From positions 124,001-188,000 of the forward strand of contig NZ_SNWQ01000014.1 of assembly GCF_004361855.1 (NCBI RefSeq): a stretch of 64,000 bases of DNA, written 5' to 3'. Source of the DNA: Kribbella caucasensis (lineage in GTDB: Bacteria > Actinomycetota > Actinomycetes > Propionibacteriales > Kribbellaceae). Made by a program: the position numbers and the translations under genes. Every line of letters begins with the position of its first letter. The first letter of the stretch is position 1. Shown here one piece after another: positions 49,201 to 57,030 of the stretch. Below the pieces are notes generated by a model. That model was not told where the DNA came from. It did not search any database and saw only the letters and a list, made by a program, of their open reading frames with translations.

Positions 49201-49378
49201 TTCCGCGGCGAACCCGAACGACTGGACGCGCACGCAGACAGCCTTCGAGGAAGGCGCAGGCGTGACCACACAGGACACGGCGTACGTCGGCTTCGGCGCC
49301 GAGGGACTCACGACCCAAGCGATGCGCAACGACCTGATCGGCAGGTCGATGACCCACCTGCTGGGGCCGGTTGGGTAG
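46265..49378 (+). CDS. Large secreted zinc carboxypeptidase (M14)
   Basis: A 1037-residue exoenzyme. Signal peptide 1-27; a propeptide-like region 38-105; the M14 catalytic domain from about 115 to 515 with His185/Glu188 (QHAREW), His318 (NYHSAAE) as zinc ligands and Glu388 (GFTPEM) as catalytic base, plus DPNRNFAVKWG. The second half has a beta-rich region, then MAM/immune-inhibitor-A-like jelly-roll segments (KRLTRTIDLTGATSGALSFK... and VDLTAYAGKQVEVSISYVSD). ATG 46265 has GGGGAGGG just upstream; the longer frame is rejected. It likely degrades external proteins. Confidence 0.93.
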   Translation: MRRSPVFIAVLALAAGALAAGTSATASPATPGQGGGGGLEVYVGELAPDQLQKLAALGLDHEDVSTGKTANGKVRVEAIISDLQAEKLRSDGVELTVKRVKGKKASEEANRIALAGNTVYRSYSEEGGIRDELIATANANPGLAKLVNLGKSVNGQDILAVKVTKGARTLKDGKRPAVLYAAAQHAREWITPEMVRRLMHHYLDGYGSNAELTALVDTTELWFLPVANPDGYDFTFTVDNRLWRKNLRDNNGDGAITVGDGVDPNRNFAVKWGYDNEGSSPDPNSETFRGTGPNSEPETKALDALFQRIGFEHFINYHSAAELLLYGIGWQQSTPSPDDIIYEAMVGDDANPAVPGYDPDISAELYITNGDTDTHATVSYGTLGFTPEMTTCQTVSASIPDDEWLPEDCVSGFNFPDDEELIQAEFAKNIPFALSVAKSTHDPDDPVSVVGLKAADLVADPFAVSHGTTQPVAVTAKRALLDKRLNYRINGGRTVSTTVSEWAGGERYGDTHDDYYAEYRGTVRGTRPGDSVEVWFTGVKPGQGPASSAHFTYKVATDIGGDVLILAAEDVTGASPAQGQTSAKYADEYAAALTAAGRTSDVYDVDVNGRTAPHHLGVLSHYRAVVWEHGDDIVTRELGQPGGTAAELALDLELTVRDYLNEGGKLLYTGKYAGFASGADGVYFYNPFEEEQGECTVRAYPCLPLLNDFQQYWLGAYNYVDDSGTDADGNPFAVSGVDGAFTGFAGTFNGADSANNQDHTAAFLLTSSFLPPAEFPQFASSAAFKWQRPGAAPFEPFTGDWYLYSQRADVSYKRLTRTIDLTGATSGALSFKASYDTELDWDYLMVEAHTVGQDDWTTLPDTGGHTQQDTGQSCPAGWVEALHPHLAHYQNAACEPTGSSGSWNAATGRSSGWQDWNVDLTAYAGKQVEVSISYVSDWATQGLGVFIDDAKVTANGVTATETSFETDLGGWTVSGAAEGSAANPNDWTRTQTAFEEGAGVTTQDTAYVGFGAEGLTTQAMRNDLIGRSMTHLLGPVG

Positions 49379-49392
49379 GCCTTGAGCTGACC

Positions 49393-49424
49393 AGAAGAGG
49401 CGAGGTCCTGCCCTCGCCTCTTCT
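49393..49424. terminator. Terminator after the carboxypeptidase
   Basis: AGAAGAGGCGAGG (49393-49405) pairs perfectly with CCTCGCCTCTTCT (49412-49424) over a 6-nt loop; short T-rich ends occur on both sides. It lies 15 bp after the M14 stop. Confidence 0.8.
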
Positions 49425-49510
49425 TGGCCTACTCGTCACCTCATCGGCACCTGGCCGCGACACCCACAGGGGCTTCAAGGTTTGTCGGCGGGTGCCCGTA
49501 GAGTCGCCGC

Positions 49511-50731
49511 GTGGCTTTGGAGACCTCGCCGGATGCGCCCGCGGCCGTTCGCACGATCGCGAACGGGATCGCGAGCTGGATCAACCAGCTCGGCGCGGTG
49601 TGGGTCGAGGGGCAGCTGACGGACGTGTCGATCGGGCGCGGGACGACCACCGTGTTCGGCACGCTGCGGGATACCGACGCGGACATCTCGCTGCGGTTCA
49701 CCTGCAACCGGCGCGTGTTCGAGGCGGTCGACCCACCGGTCACCGACGGGTCACGCGTGGTCGTGAACGCGAAGCCGAACTTCTTCGCCCGGCGCGGCAC
49801 CCTGGCGCTCGCGGTCAACGAGATCCGGCATGTGGGGATCGGTGAGCTCCTGGCCCGGATCGAGCGCCTGAAGCAGCTACTGGCCGCCGAAGGACTGTTC
49901 GCGGCGTACCGGAAAAAGCGTCTGCCCTTCCTGCCGCACACGATCGGGTTGATCTGCGGGCGCGACTCGGCCGCCGAGCGCGACGTACTGGAGAACGCCA
50001 AGCGCCGTTGGCCGGCCGTCGCGTTCCGGATCGAGTACGCGTCGGTGCAGGGACCGGCCGCGGCCGGTGAGGTGATGACGGCGCTCCGCAAGCTCGACGC
50101 GGACGAATCCGTCGAGGTGATCGTGATCGCGCGCGGCGGCGGTTCGCTGGAGGACCTGCTGCCGTTCTCGGACGAGGGCCTGATCCGAGCTGTCTCACAG
50201 GCCCGTACGCCGGTGGTGAGCGCGATCGGGCACGAACCCGACTCGCCGCTGCTCGACCTGGTCGCCGACCTTCGGGCCTCCACGCCGACCGACGCGGCGA
50301 AGCGGATCGTGCCCGATGTCCGGGAGGAGCTGGACGGGGTTCGCCAGCTCCGTGAGCGCGGTCTCCGGGCGATCCGGGCCTGGCTGGACCGCGAAACCCA
50401 TGCGCTCGCGGCGATCCGGAGCCGCCCGTCGCTGGCCGCGCCGACGTCGGATCTGCAGCGACGTTCGGATGAGGTCGCCGCCCTGCTCGACCGAAGCCGC
50501 CGTACCCTCACCCACCGACTCGACCGGGCGGGAGACGATCTGGCTCATCGGCTGGCGAGTGTCCGTGCCCTGTCCCCCAAGGCGACCCTCGAGCGCGGGT
50601 ACTCCGTCCTGCAGTTTGCCGACGGCACCGCAGTACGGGAAGTGGATCAGGTATCACCCGGCGACCTCCTGCATGCCCGGGTGAGCGACGGCCGGTTCGA
50701 CGTGGAAGTGACCTCGAAGGAGAGCAAGTGA
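49511..50731 (+). CDS. xseA: Exodeoxyribonuclease VII large subunit
   Basis: A 406-residue nuclease subunit. The OB-fold DNA-binding domain covers about 15-110 (WVEGQLTDVSIGRGTTTVFGTLRD); the catalytic core includes GLICGRDSAAERDVLENAKRRWP and VIVIARGGGSLEDLLPFSDE. A coiled-coil segment (270-380) precedes the C-terminus. With XseB it degrades single-stranded DNA to oligonucleotides. GTG 49511; the stop overlaps the xseB start by 4 bp. Confidence 0.96.
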   Translation: MALETSPDAPAAVRTIANGIASWINQLGAVWVEGQLTDVSIGRGTTTVFGTLRDTDADISLRFTCNRRVFEAVDPPVTDGSRVVVNAKPNFFARRGTLALAVNEIRHVGIGELLARIERLKQLLAAEGLFAAYRKKRLPFLPHTIGLICGRDSAAERDVLENAKRRWPAVAFRIEYASVQGPAAAGEVMTALRKLDADESVEVIVIARGGGSLEDLLPFSDEGLIRAVSQARTPVVSAIGHEPDSPLLDLVADLRASTPTDAAKRIVPDVREELDGVRQLRERGLRAIRAWLDRETHALAAIRSRPSLAAPTSDLQRRSDEVAALLDRSRRTLTHRLDRAGDDLAHRLASVRALSPKATLERGYSVLQFADGTAVREVDQVSPGDLLHARVSDGRFDVEVTSKESK

Positions 50732-50952
50732 GCGACACCCGACCGGAGATCTCCTACGAGCAGGCCCGCGAGGAACTGGTCGAAGTGGTCCGCAAACTCG
50801 AAGCCGGCGGCACCACCCTCGAGGAGTCCCTCGCCCTCTGGGAACGCGGCGAAGAACTGGCCGCCACCTGCCACCACTGGCTGGAAGGCGCCCGCCAACG
50901 CCTGGCCGAAGCCCAAGCCGCCCACCACACCGACGAAAAGAAGCCCGACTGA
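50728..50952 (+). CDS. xseB: Exodeoxyribonuclease VII small subunit
   Basis: A 74-residue helical hairpin protein: SYEQAREELVEVVRKLEAGGTTLEESLALWERGEELAATCHHWLEGARQRLAEAQ is the canonical XseB pattern. Several copies wrap the C-terminal coil of XseA. GTG 50728 overlaps the xseA stop, ensuring coupled synthesis. Confidence 0.96.
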   Translation: MSDTRPEISYEQAREELVEVVRKLEAGGTTLEESLALWERGEELAATCHHWLEGARQRLAEAQAAHHTDEKKPD

Positions 50953-50980
50953 CAGATCCGCCTTGTGCTGGAGGGCGGGT

Positions 50981-51859
50981 TCAGCCCTTGACGGCGCCGT
51001 GGGTGAAGCCGGCGATGAAGCGCTCCAGGAAGAGGTTGAAGACGAGCGCGATGGGCACCGCGACCAGGACCGTCGCGGCCTGCAGGGATTGCCAGAAGAA
51101 GACGTCACCGCGTACCAGCGCGGTCGGTACTCCGGTGCTGATCGGCTTCTCGGTTGACGGTGACACGAAGGCCAGGGCGTAGATGAACTCGCTCGCGGTG
51201 AGGGTGAAGGCGAACACAACCACGGCGACGACGCCCGGAAAGACCAGCGGCACAACGGTCCGGACGAACGCGCCGAGCCGGCTGTACCCGTCGACCATGG
51301 CCTGCTCCTCGATGTCCTTCGGGATCGCCCGCAGGAATCCCATCAGCAGCCAGACCGAGACCGGGATCGTGATCGTCGGGTAGACGAGCACCAGCGACCA
51401 GGTCCGGTCCTGCAGCCCAGCCGCGACAACCACCCGCGACAGCGACAGGAACAGCAGCGTCGGCGGCACCAGATAGACGAAGAAGATCGCGATAGCCATC
51501 GGACCCGACCACGGCCGGTCGAGCCGGGCCAGGCTGTACGCCGCGGGCAGGCCGAGCCCGAGCGTGATCGCGGTGACCAGCAGGCCGACCCAGAGCGTGT
51601 TCCAGACGAAGGTCGGGAACTCCGTCTTGGTGAACAGGTACTCGACGTGCTCGGTGGTCGGCGTCAGGTTGAACAGGAACGGGTTGTTGGTGCGCCGATA
51701 GAGGTCCCGATTTTGTTTGAAGGCCGTGATCCCGGCCCACAGGAACGGACCGGCCGCACCGAGCGCGGCCAGGACCGCCAACCCGTACACGGTGACCCGG
51801 GACGCGACGTGCCGCCGGCGCGCATGCCGCCGCAACTGCTCGACCTCGGCTGCCCTCAT
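50981..51859 (-). CDS. Sugar ABC transporter permease (MalG-like)
   Basis: A 292-residue permease with a basic N-terminus, six helices and the EAA loop EEQAMVDGYSRLGAFVRTVVPLVFPG. It belongs to the carbohydrate uptake transporter-1 group. It is the last gene of a four-gene operon; its start overlaps the preceding permease stop by 4 bp. The sugar is unknown. Confidence 0.9.
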   Translation of the reverse strand: MRAAEVEQLRRHARRRHVASRVTVYGLAVLAALGAAGPFLWAGITAFKQNRDLYRRTNNPFLFNLTPTTEHVEYLFTKTEFPTFVWNTLWVGLLVTAITLGLGLPAAYSLARLDRPWSGPMAIAIFFVYLVPPTLLFLSLSRVVVAAGLQDRTWSLVLVYPTITIPVSVWLLMGFLRAIPKDIEEQAMVDGYSRLGAFVRTVVPLVFPGVVAVVVFAFTLTASEFIYALAFVSPSTEKPISTGVPTALVRGDVFFWQSLQAATVLVAVPIALVFNLFLERFIAGFTHGAVKG

Positions 51860-52839
51860 GAGACATCCATCCGCCGCACCGCGCGAAGGATCGCGATCGC
51901 CGCGGCCAGCAGCAACGGGAACAGGAACAGCGCGATCGCCGCCCCCTGCCCGACGTCACCGCCTTCGATACCGCGGAAGAACGCCCAGCTCGCGAGCACC
52001 TGCGTCGAGTTGGTCGGGCCGCCCCGGGTCAGGACGTAGACGACGGCCATGTCGGTGAAGGTCAGCACCGCGCCGAACAGCGCCGCGACCGCGATGATCG
52101 GCATCGTCAGCGGAATGGTGATCTCGAACATCCGCCGCCAGAAGCCCGCGCCGTCGACTGAAGCCGCCTCCTGGACGTCCTTCGGGATGGCCACCAGCCC
52201 GGCCATCATGATCACCGCCGCGAGCGGGACCAGCCGCCAGACGTGCACCACGATGACCGATCCGATGGCCAGGTCGGGCTTGCCGAGCCAGTACATGTTG
52301 ACGTCGATCAGCCCCAGCTCACGCAGTACCCAGTCGATCGGCGAGAACACCGAGTCGAGCAGCCACAACCAGGCGATCGTGGACAGCGCGACCGGGGTCG
52401 TCCACGGCAGCAGCACCAGGAACCGGACCAGCCACTTGCCGTGGAAGTCGGCGATCAGTATGTTCGCCAGCACCTTGCCGAGCACCACGATCAGCAGCAT
52501 CGAGACCGCTGTGAAGACGATGGTGTTGCGCAGCGACTGCCAGAAGACCGGATCGTCGAACACATTCTGGTAGTTGCGCAGCCCGGCCCAGTCGAAGCTC
52601 GGATCACCGGCCGTCACGTCACTGAAGCTGAACGCGATCGCCAGGAAGAACGGGATCGCCACCAGCGCGACGATGTACACGACGGACGGCAGCAGGAACA
52701 GCCACGCGAGCAGGCCGTCCCGATCCGCGAGACGCCGCCGTTCGCGCAGATCAACCGGCGGCGACGCATGCGGTACGCCGGTCACCTCCGGCGGACTCAC
52801 CGATTGCCCGTGGGTTGGGTACAGAGCTGGATCGGTCAT
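51856..52839 (-). CDS. Sugar ABC transporter permease (MalF-like)
   Basis: A 327-residue permease with six helices; the first follows a polar N-terminus of about 45 residues. The EAA loop is QEAASVDGAGFWRRMFEITIPLTMP. It pairs with the MalG-like permease encoded just downstream. The start overlaps the ATPase stop by 4 bp. Confidence 0.9.
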   Translation of the reverse strand: MTDPALYPTHGQSVSPPEVTGVPHASPPVDLRERRRLADRDGLLAWLFLLPSVVYIVALVAIPFFLAIAFSFSDVTAGDPSFDWAGLRNYQNVFDDPVFWQSLRNTIVFTAVSMLLIVVLGKVLANILIADFHGKWLVRFLVLLPWTTPVALSTIAWLWLLDSVFSPIDWVLRELGLIDVNMYWLGKPDLAIGSVIVVHVWRLVPLAAVIMMAGLVAIPKDVQEAASVDGAGFWRRMFEITIPLTMPIIAVAALFGAVLTFTDMAVVYVLTRGGPTNSTQVLASWAFFRGIEGGDVGQGAAIALFLFPLLLAAAIAILRAVRRMDVS

Positions 52840-53909
52840 GACCCGGTCCGTACCGACACCGGCTCGGTGCGCTCCCCACTGTCGGCGTCGAAGAACCGGA
52901 GCCGATCAGCGTGTACTGCGAACTGGTGCTCCTCCCCCGGTTCGACCGGCGCCGTCACGGTCACGGGCAGCCGGGCGATCACTCTCGTCTCGGCACCGAG
53001 ACCGCGGACCGTGCCGTACAGATGCCGGTCACCGGACAGGTGCTCGACCCGGTCGACCTGGAACGGAACCACCAATCGGTCGTCGCCGTGCACCAGCGTC
53101 TCCGGCAACAGGTGCTCGGGCCGGAAGCCGACCAGTACGCCGTCCCGCGGTACCAGGTTCATCGGCGGCGACCCGAGGAACGTCGCGACGAAGGTGTCCG
53201 CCGGATCGTCGTACACCTCGACCGGCGGACCGAGCTGGCGGAGCCGGCCTTCGTACATGACCGCGATCCGATCACCCAAACCCATCGCTTCGACCTGGTC
53301 ATGGGTGACGTAGATCGTCGTCGTACGGACCCTCCGCTGGAACCGCTTCAGCTCGTCGCGTGCGCTCGCCCGGAGCTTGGCGTCGAGATTGGACAGCGGT
53401 TCGTCGAGCAGGAAGACACTCGGCTCGCGGACCAGCGCCCGGGCGAGGGCCACCCGCTGCCGTTCGCCACCGGACAGTTGGCGCGGTCTGCGGTCAAGCA
53501 GCGGACCGATACCGAGCAGCTCGGCCGCCCACTCTGTCTTCTTCGCCCGTTCCGTCTTGTCGATGCCCTGTGCCTTGAGCGGGAAGACGATGTTGGCGCG
53601 CACCGTCTTGTGCGGGTACAGCGCGTAGCTCTGGAACACCATGGCGACCCGGCGTGCCCGCGGCGGCAACTCGTTGACGACATGCCCGCCGATCCAGATC
53701 TCGCCGTCAGTTGGTTGCTCAAGGCCCGCGATCGTTCGGAGCAGGGTCGTCTTGCCGCAGCCGGACGGCCCCAGCAGCACGAGGTACTCGCCCTCCGACG
53801 TGGCCAGATCCACACCGTCGACCGCGTTCACCCGGCCGTGGCTGCCGCGACGGCGTGCCCGCCCGCCGTCGAACACCTTCCGCAATCCACGGACCTCGAC
53901 GACAGCCAC
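52836..53909 (-). CDS. Sugar ABC transporter ATPase (UgpC/MsmK-like)
   Basis: A 357-residue ATPase: Walker A LGPSGCGKTT, Q-loop VFQSYALYPH, signature LSGGERQR, Walker B VFLLDEP, H-loop YVTHDQ. The C-terminal TOBE domain (VLVGFRPEHLLPE...) matches CUT1 transporters. Residues 14-22 carry a short Arg/Gly insertion (GGRARRRGSHG). GTG 53909 is chosen; the open frame extends into the binding-protein gene. Confidence 0.92.
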   Translation of the reverse strand: MAVVEVRGLRKVFDGGRARRRGSHGRVNAVDGVDLATSEGEYLVLLGPSGCGKTTLLRTIAGLEQPTDGEIWIGGHVVNELPPRARRVAMVFQSYALYPHKTVRANIVFPLKAQGIDKTERAKKTEWAAELLGIGPLLDRRPRQLSGGERQRVALARALVREPSVFLLDEPLSNLDAKLRASARDELKRFQRRVRTTTIYVTHDQVEAMGLGDRIAVMYEGRLRQLGPPVEVYDDPADTFVATFLGSPPMNLVPRDGVLVGFRPEHLLPETLVHGDDRLVVPFQVDRVEHLSGDRHLYGTVRGLGAETRVIARLPVTVTAPVEPGEEHQFAVHADRLRFFDADSGERTEPVSVRTGS

Positions 53910-53919
53910 CGGAGTACAC

Positions 53920-55320
53920 CTAGGCTCCGCCGACCAGACCGCGGCGCCGCCACTTGTCGAAGATTGGCTTGATCTGCCGCTCGGCATCGGCGACCGCCTG
54001 TTCCGGACTCAGCTCACCGCGGGCGGCCTTGGCGAACATGTTCGGGATGACGAACGTCGCGAACACCTCGCCCTCGGCCGTGTTCGCCGGGCCCGGATAG
54101 CCGATGTTCGTGCTCCACTCGATCGCGTTCTTGAGCACGGTCAGCTTGTTCGCCGGCTGGGCGCCGAACGGGTCCTTGTCCAGCCAGCTGCTCAGCTGCG
54201 GAACCAGCGCGGGGAAGGCCGGCAGGTCGTAGAGCTTCGAGTGGTACGTCGCGGACGCCCAGTTGGCGGTGTAGTGCAGGAGGAACTCCTTGGCCGCGTC
54301 GACGTTGCGCGCGTGGCTCGGGACGATCCAGTTGTACATCACGTGCTGGGCCGCGAGCGCTGCCTTCGGCCCCTTCAGCGCGGGCGTGAAGTAGATGTCG
54401 TCGGCAACTTCCGGGTTGGCCTCCTGAGCGGTGCGCCAGGCCGAGATCGAGTTCAGGATGTACGACATCTGACCGGCGATCAGCCCCTGGTTGTTCGAGG
54501 CCGGGTTCCAGGAGAAGACCTCGTTGGTCATCGTGTCCTTGAACAGCCGCTGCATGAACTCGACCGCGGCGACCGTCTCGGGCGAGTTGATCACCACCTG
54601 CTCGTCCTGGTTCTGGATCGACGCACCGTAGGACCACATCAGCGCCCGGCCGGCCATGTTCGAGTCGATCTCCTGGGACATGCCCAGGCCCATCTGGATG
54701 TTCTTGCTCTTCTTGATCTCGGCACCGCCGCGGAGCAGGTCCTCCCAGGAGGTCGGGCCGTTGGCCAGGCCGACCGACTCCCACAGGCTCTTGCGGTAGT
54801 CGCCGGGATCGGGCACCCAACCAGGCGAGTAGGCGTAGTGCTTGCCGGTCGCCGGGTTCTGGCTGGACTTGACGCACAGTGCCAACTGCTCGCCGTGCCG
54901 CTTCCCGGCCTCCTCGGCGACGTCCTTGAGGTCGACCACGCTCGGCTCGAACTGCGACAGCGGTGCGATGTACTGGATCAGGTCGTGACCCTGTCTGGCC
55001 TGGATCTCGGCCGCTGTCCTGGCAACGATCTCGGTGTTGTTGATGTGGTCGACGGTGACGTTGACCCCGGCCTGCTGGCCCCAGCTCTTCGCGAACGGGT
55101 CGAACCACTCGTCGTGACTCGGCACGAAATGGCTCCAGAGCAGGATCTTCAGGTCACCGGACAACGTCGCGGTCGGATCGGTGAAGGTGGGGCTGGGCGC
55201 CGGGACGGTCGCTTCCGGCGGCCCGGCATCGTCGCCGGTGTCACCACAGGCCGCTGCGGCAGCTGCCACTGCGGTCAACCACAACAGACCACGACGGGAG
55301 AGATAAGTCGGCTCGTTCAT
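53920..55320 (-). CDS. Sugar-binding lipoprotein of an ABC transporter
   Basis: A 466-residue extracellular binding protein. The signal peptide begins with SRRGLLWL (twin-arginine-like) and ends AAAAAC with Cys25 as lipid anchor. The core (LKILLWSHFVPSHDEWFDPFAKSWGQQAGVNVTVDHIN, DLIQYIAPLSQFEP, WIVPSHARNVDAAKEFLLHY) is a type 1 carbohydrate-binding protein. ATG 55320 has GGAGG 7 bp upstream; the longer frame crosses the operator. First gene of the operon. Confidence 0.9.
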   Translation of the reverse strand: MNEPTYLSRRGLLWLTAVAAAAAACGDTGDDAGPPEATVPAPSPTFTDPTATLSGDLKILLWSHFVPSHDEWFDPFAKSWGQQAGVNVTVDHINNTEIVARTAAEIQARQGHDLIQYIAPLSQFEPSVVDLKDVAEEAGKRHGEQLALCVKSSQNPATGKHYAYSPGWVPDPGDYRKSLWESVGLANGPTSWEDLLRGGAEIKKSKNIQMGLGMSQEIDSNMAGRALMWSYGASIQNQDEQVVINSPETVAAVEFMQRLFKDTMTNEVFSWNPASNNQGLIAGQMSYILNSISAWRTAQEANPEVADDIYFTPALKGPKAALAAQHVMYNWIVPSHARNVDAAKEFLLHYTANWASATYHSKLYDLPAFPALVPQLSSWLDKDPFGAQPANKLTVLKNAIEWSTNIGYPGPANTAEGEVFATFVIPNMFAKAARGELSPEQAVADAERQIKPIFDKWRRRGLVGGA

Positions 55321-55335
55321 CGCCAACCTCCACAG

Positions 55336-55349
55336 GGAGGGCGCTCTCC
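55336..55349. promoter_or_regulatory. LacI-type operator-like site of the sugar ABC operon
   Basis: GGAGGGCGCTCTCC resembles the LacI-family GAGCGCTC palindrome with one mismatched pair. It is 15 bp upstream of the binding-protein start and could repress the operon. Two related ATCCGGA-containing direct repeats follow at 55376-55412. Confidence 0.5.
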
Positions 55350-55424
55350 TCACCACAGTAAGACTGTTTTCCGGAATCCGGACCAGTCAGGAACTCGGAA
55401 ATCCGGAGCCGGTCAGTTCCCCGC

Positions 55425-56048
55425 TCAGCCCAGCATGGCCGTTGCGACCTGGCGGAGGCCGGTCTTGAGGCGATCCAGGTCGAAGCCTTCGGTGCGGAGG
55501 GCATGGTGGAGGTCGGCGGCCAGCGGAGCCAGGATCGTGTGGGCGGCGTAGTCGGCGTCGAGCTCCGGTTTCGCTTGTTCCACCAGCATCGCGATGTGGC
55601 GGTGCCAGAGGCGGTAGGAGCCGATTCGGTAGCGCGCGCCGTCTGAGGCGTTCTCACTGTCCATGAAGAGCTCGACGTGGCGGTCGAGGAGCTCGAGGTA
55701 GGCGTCGAGGAACGCGACGACGCGATCGACGGCGGGCGCACCCGGACCGAGCGGTGGTGGGCCGGAGAGGATCTTGGCCTGGAGTTCTTGCTCGCGTTGG
55801 TCCAGCAGGGCGACAGCGAGGCCGGCGCGATCGCCGAACCGGCGGAACACGGTTCCCTTCCCCACCCCGGCGGCGGCCGCGATCGCGTCCAGCGACACGT
55901 TCTTGACGCCCTGTTCGGCGAACAGCCGCTCGGCCGCCTCCAGCACCTTCAGCCGATTCCGGCGCGCGTCGGCACGTTCCGGGCGCGGTTCGCCCAGCAG
56001 CGGAAGATCCCGTTGAGAAGCGGACTGCGGTCCGGTACTGTCGTTCAT
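55425..56048 (-). CDS. TetR-family repressor
   Basis: A 207-residue regulator. The helix-turn-helix is ADARRNRLKVLEAAERLFAEQGVKNVSLDAIAAAAGVGKGTVFRRFGDRAGLAVALL. The C-terminal ligand domain is all-helical. It diverges from the flavoprotein gene over 38 bp that contain a palindromic operator, so it most likely represses that gene and itself. Confidence 0.92.
   Translation of the reverse strand: MNDSTGPQSASQRDLPLLGEPRPERADARRNRLKVLEAAERLFAEQGVKNVSLDAIAAAAGVGKGTVFRRFGDRAGLAVALLDQREQELQAKILSGPPPLGPGAPAVDRVVAFLDAYLELLDRHVELFMDSENASDGARYRIGSYRLWHRHIAMLVEQAKPELDADYAAHTILAPLAADLHHALRTEGFDLDRLKTGLRQVATAMLG
56021..56034. promoter_or_regulatory. Second TetR operator-like site
   Basis: CGGACT-GC-GGTCCG, one mismatch from the site at 56053, within the first codons of the TetR gene. 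It may strengthen repression of the gene itself. Confidence 0.45.
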
Positions 56049-56052
56049 AGAA

Positions 56053-56066
56053 CGGACTGTAGTCCG
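56053..56066. promoter_or_regulatory. TetR operator between divergent genes
   Basis: CGGACT-GT-AGTCCG, a perfect 6-bp inverted repeat with a 2-bp centre. It lies between the TetR start (56048) and the flavoprotein start (56087), the usual place for an operator of this family. Confidence 0.75.
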
Positions 56067-56086
56067 CTAAACCGCATGGAGGAAGC

Positions 56087-56686
56087 ATGAGCAACACCAC
56101 CGCCCGGATCGCCGTCGCCTATCACTCGGGCTACGGGCACACCGCGAAGCAGGCAGAAGCTGTCGCGGCCGGGGCGTCCGCAGTACCGGGGGCCCAGGCC
56201 GACCTGGTTCCGCTGGATGAGTTGACGGATGAGGTGTGGGAGCGGCTTGCGGCGGCGGATGCGATTGTGTTCGGGGCGCCGACGTACATGGGTAGTCCGA
56301 GTGCGGTGTTCAAGGCGTTCGCCGAGGCGAGCGCGAAGGTGTGGGGCGACAACCTCGGCTGGCGGGACAAGATCGCTGCCGGGTTCACCAACTCGAAGGC
56401 GATGTCCGGTGACAAGCTGAACAGTCTGGTCGACTTCGCCGTGTTCGCCGCGCAGCACGGGATGATCTGGGTCGGCCTGGACGAGTACCCGGGCTGGGCC
56501 GAGTCGACCGCGAGTATCGAGGACCTCAACCGGCTCGGCAGCTGGCTCGGCGCGATGGCGCAGTCCGACGCCGACCTGTCAGCCGAGAAGGCGCCGCCGG
56601 AGACCGACCTGAGGACGGCTGCCGCGCTCGGCACCCGAGTCGCGACCGTGACCCTGCGGCACCTGCGCGGTTCGTTGGCAGCCTGA
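56087..56686 (+). CDS. Flavodoxin-like NAD(P)H:quinone oxidoreductase (WrbA-like)
   Basis: A 199-residue flavoprotein: IAVAYHSGYGHTAKQAEAVAAGA binds the FMN phosphate; FGAPTYMGSPSAVFKAF and TNSKAMSGDKLNSLVDFAVFAAQHGMIWVG complete the flavodoxin site. WrbA-type enzymes reduce quinones by two electrons and protect against redox cycling. A TetR-type repressor diverges from it. Its stop overlaps the start of the SMR pump gene (TGATGG). Confidence 0.9.
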   Translation: MSNTTARIAVAYHSGYGHTAKQAEAVAAGASAVPGAQADLVPLDELTDEVWERLAAADAIVFGAPTYMGSPSAVFKAFAEASAKVWGDNLGWRDKIAAGFTNSKAMSGDKLNSLVDFAVFAAQHGMIWVGLDEYPGWAESTASIEDLNRLGSWLGAMAQSDADLSAEKAPPETDLRTAAALGTRVATVTLRHLRGSLAA

Positions 56687-57006
56687 TGGCTTGGTTGGTA
56701 CTGCTCGCGGCCGCGGCGTTCGAAATCGCGTTCGCACTCAGCCTCAAACCCAGCGAGGGGTTCAGCCGATTCTGGCCGACCGTCGGCGTACTGGTCTTCG
56801 GCGTGATCTCGGTGGTCCTGCTCTCGAAGACCCTCGACCGCCTCCCCGTCGGTACCGCGTACGCCATCTGGACCGGCCTCGGTTCCGTCGGCGTCGTCAC
56901 CCTCGGCATCGTCCTCTTCGGCGAACCCCTCACCCCGGCCCGCCTGGCCTGCATCGCCCTCATCGTCACCGGCGTCATCGGCCTCCACCTCGCCGGCAGC
57001 CACTAG
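56686..57006 (+). CDS. sugE: Small multidrug resistance (SMR) transporter
   Basis: A 106-residue four-helix protein: AWLVLLAAAAFEIAFALSLKPSEGF carries the essential Glu13; VGTAYAIWTGLGSVGVVTLGIVLFGE is the signature second half. This is the SugE/Gdx branch, which exports guanidinium or quaternary ammonium compounds. Being coupled to the quinone reductase under TetR control suggests a joint response to a toxic cation or quinone. Confidence 0.9.
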   Translation: MAWLVLLAAAAFEIAFALSLKPSEGFSRFWPTVGVLVFGVISVVLLSKTLDRLPVGTAYAIWTGLGSVGVVTLGIVLFGEPLTPARLACIALIVTGVIGLHLAGSH

Positions 57007-57030
57007 TCGTGGGGACCGTGAACAAGAGTG

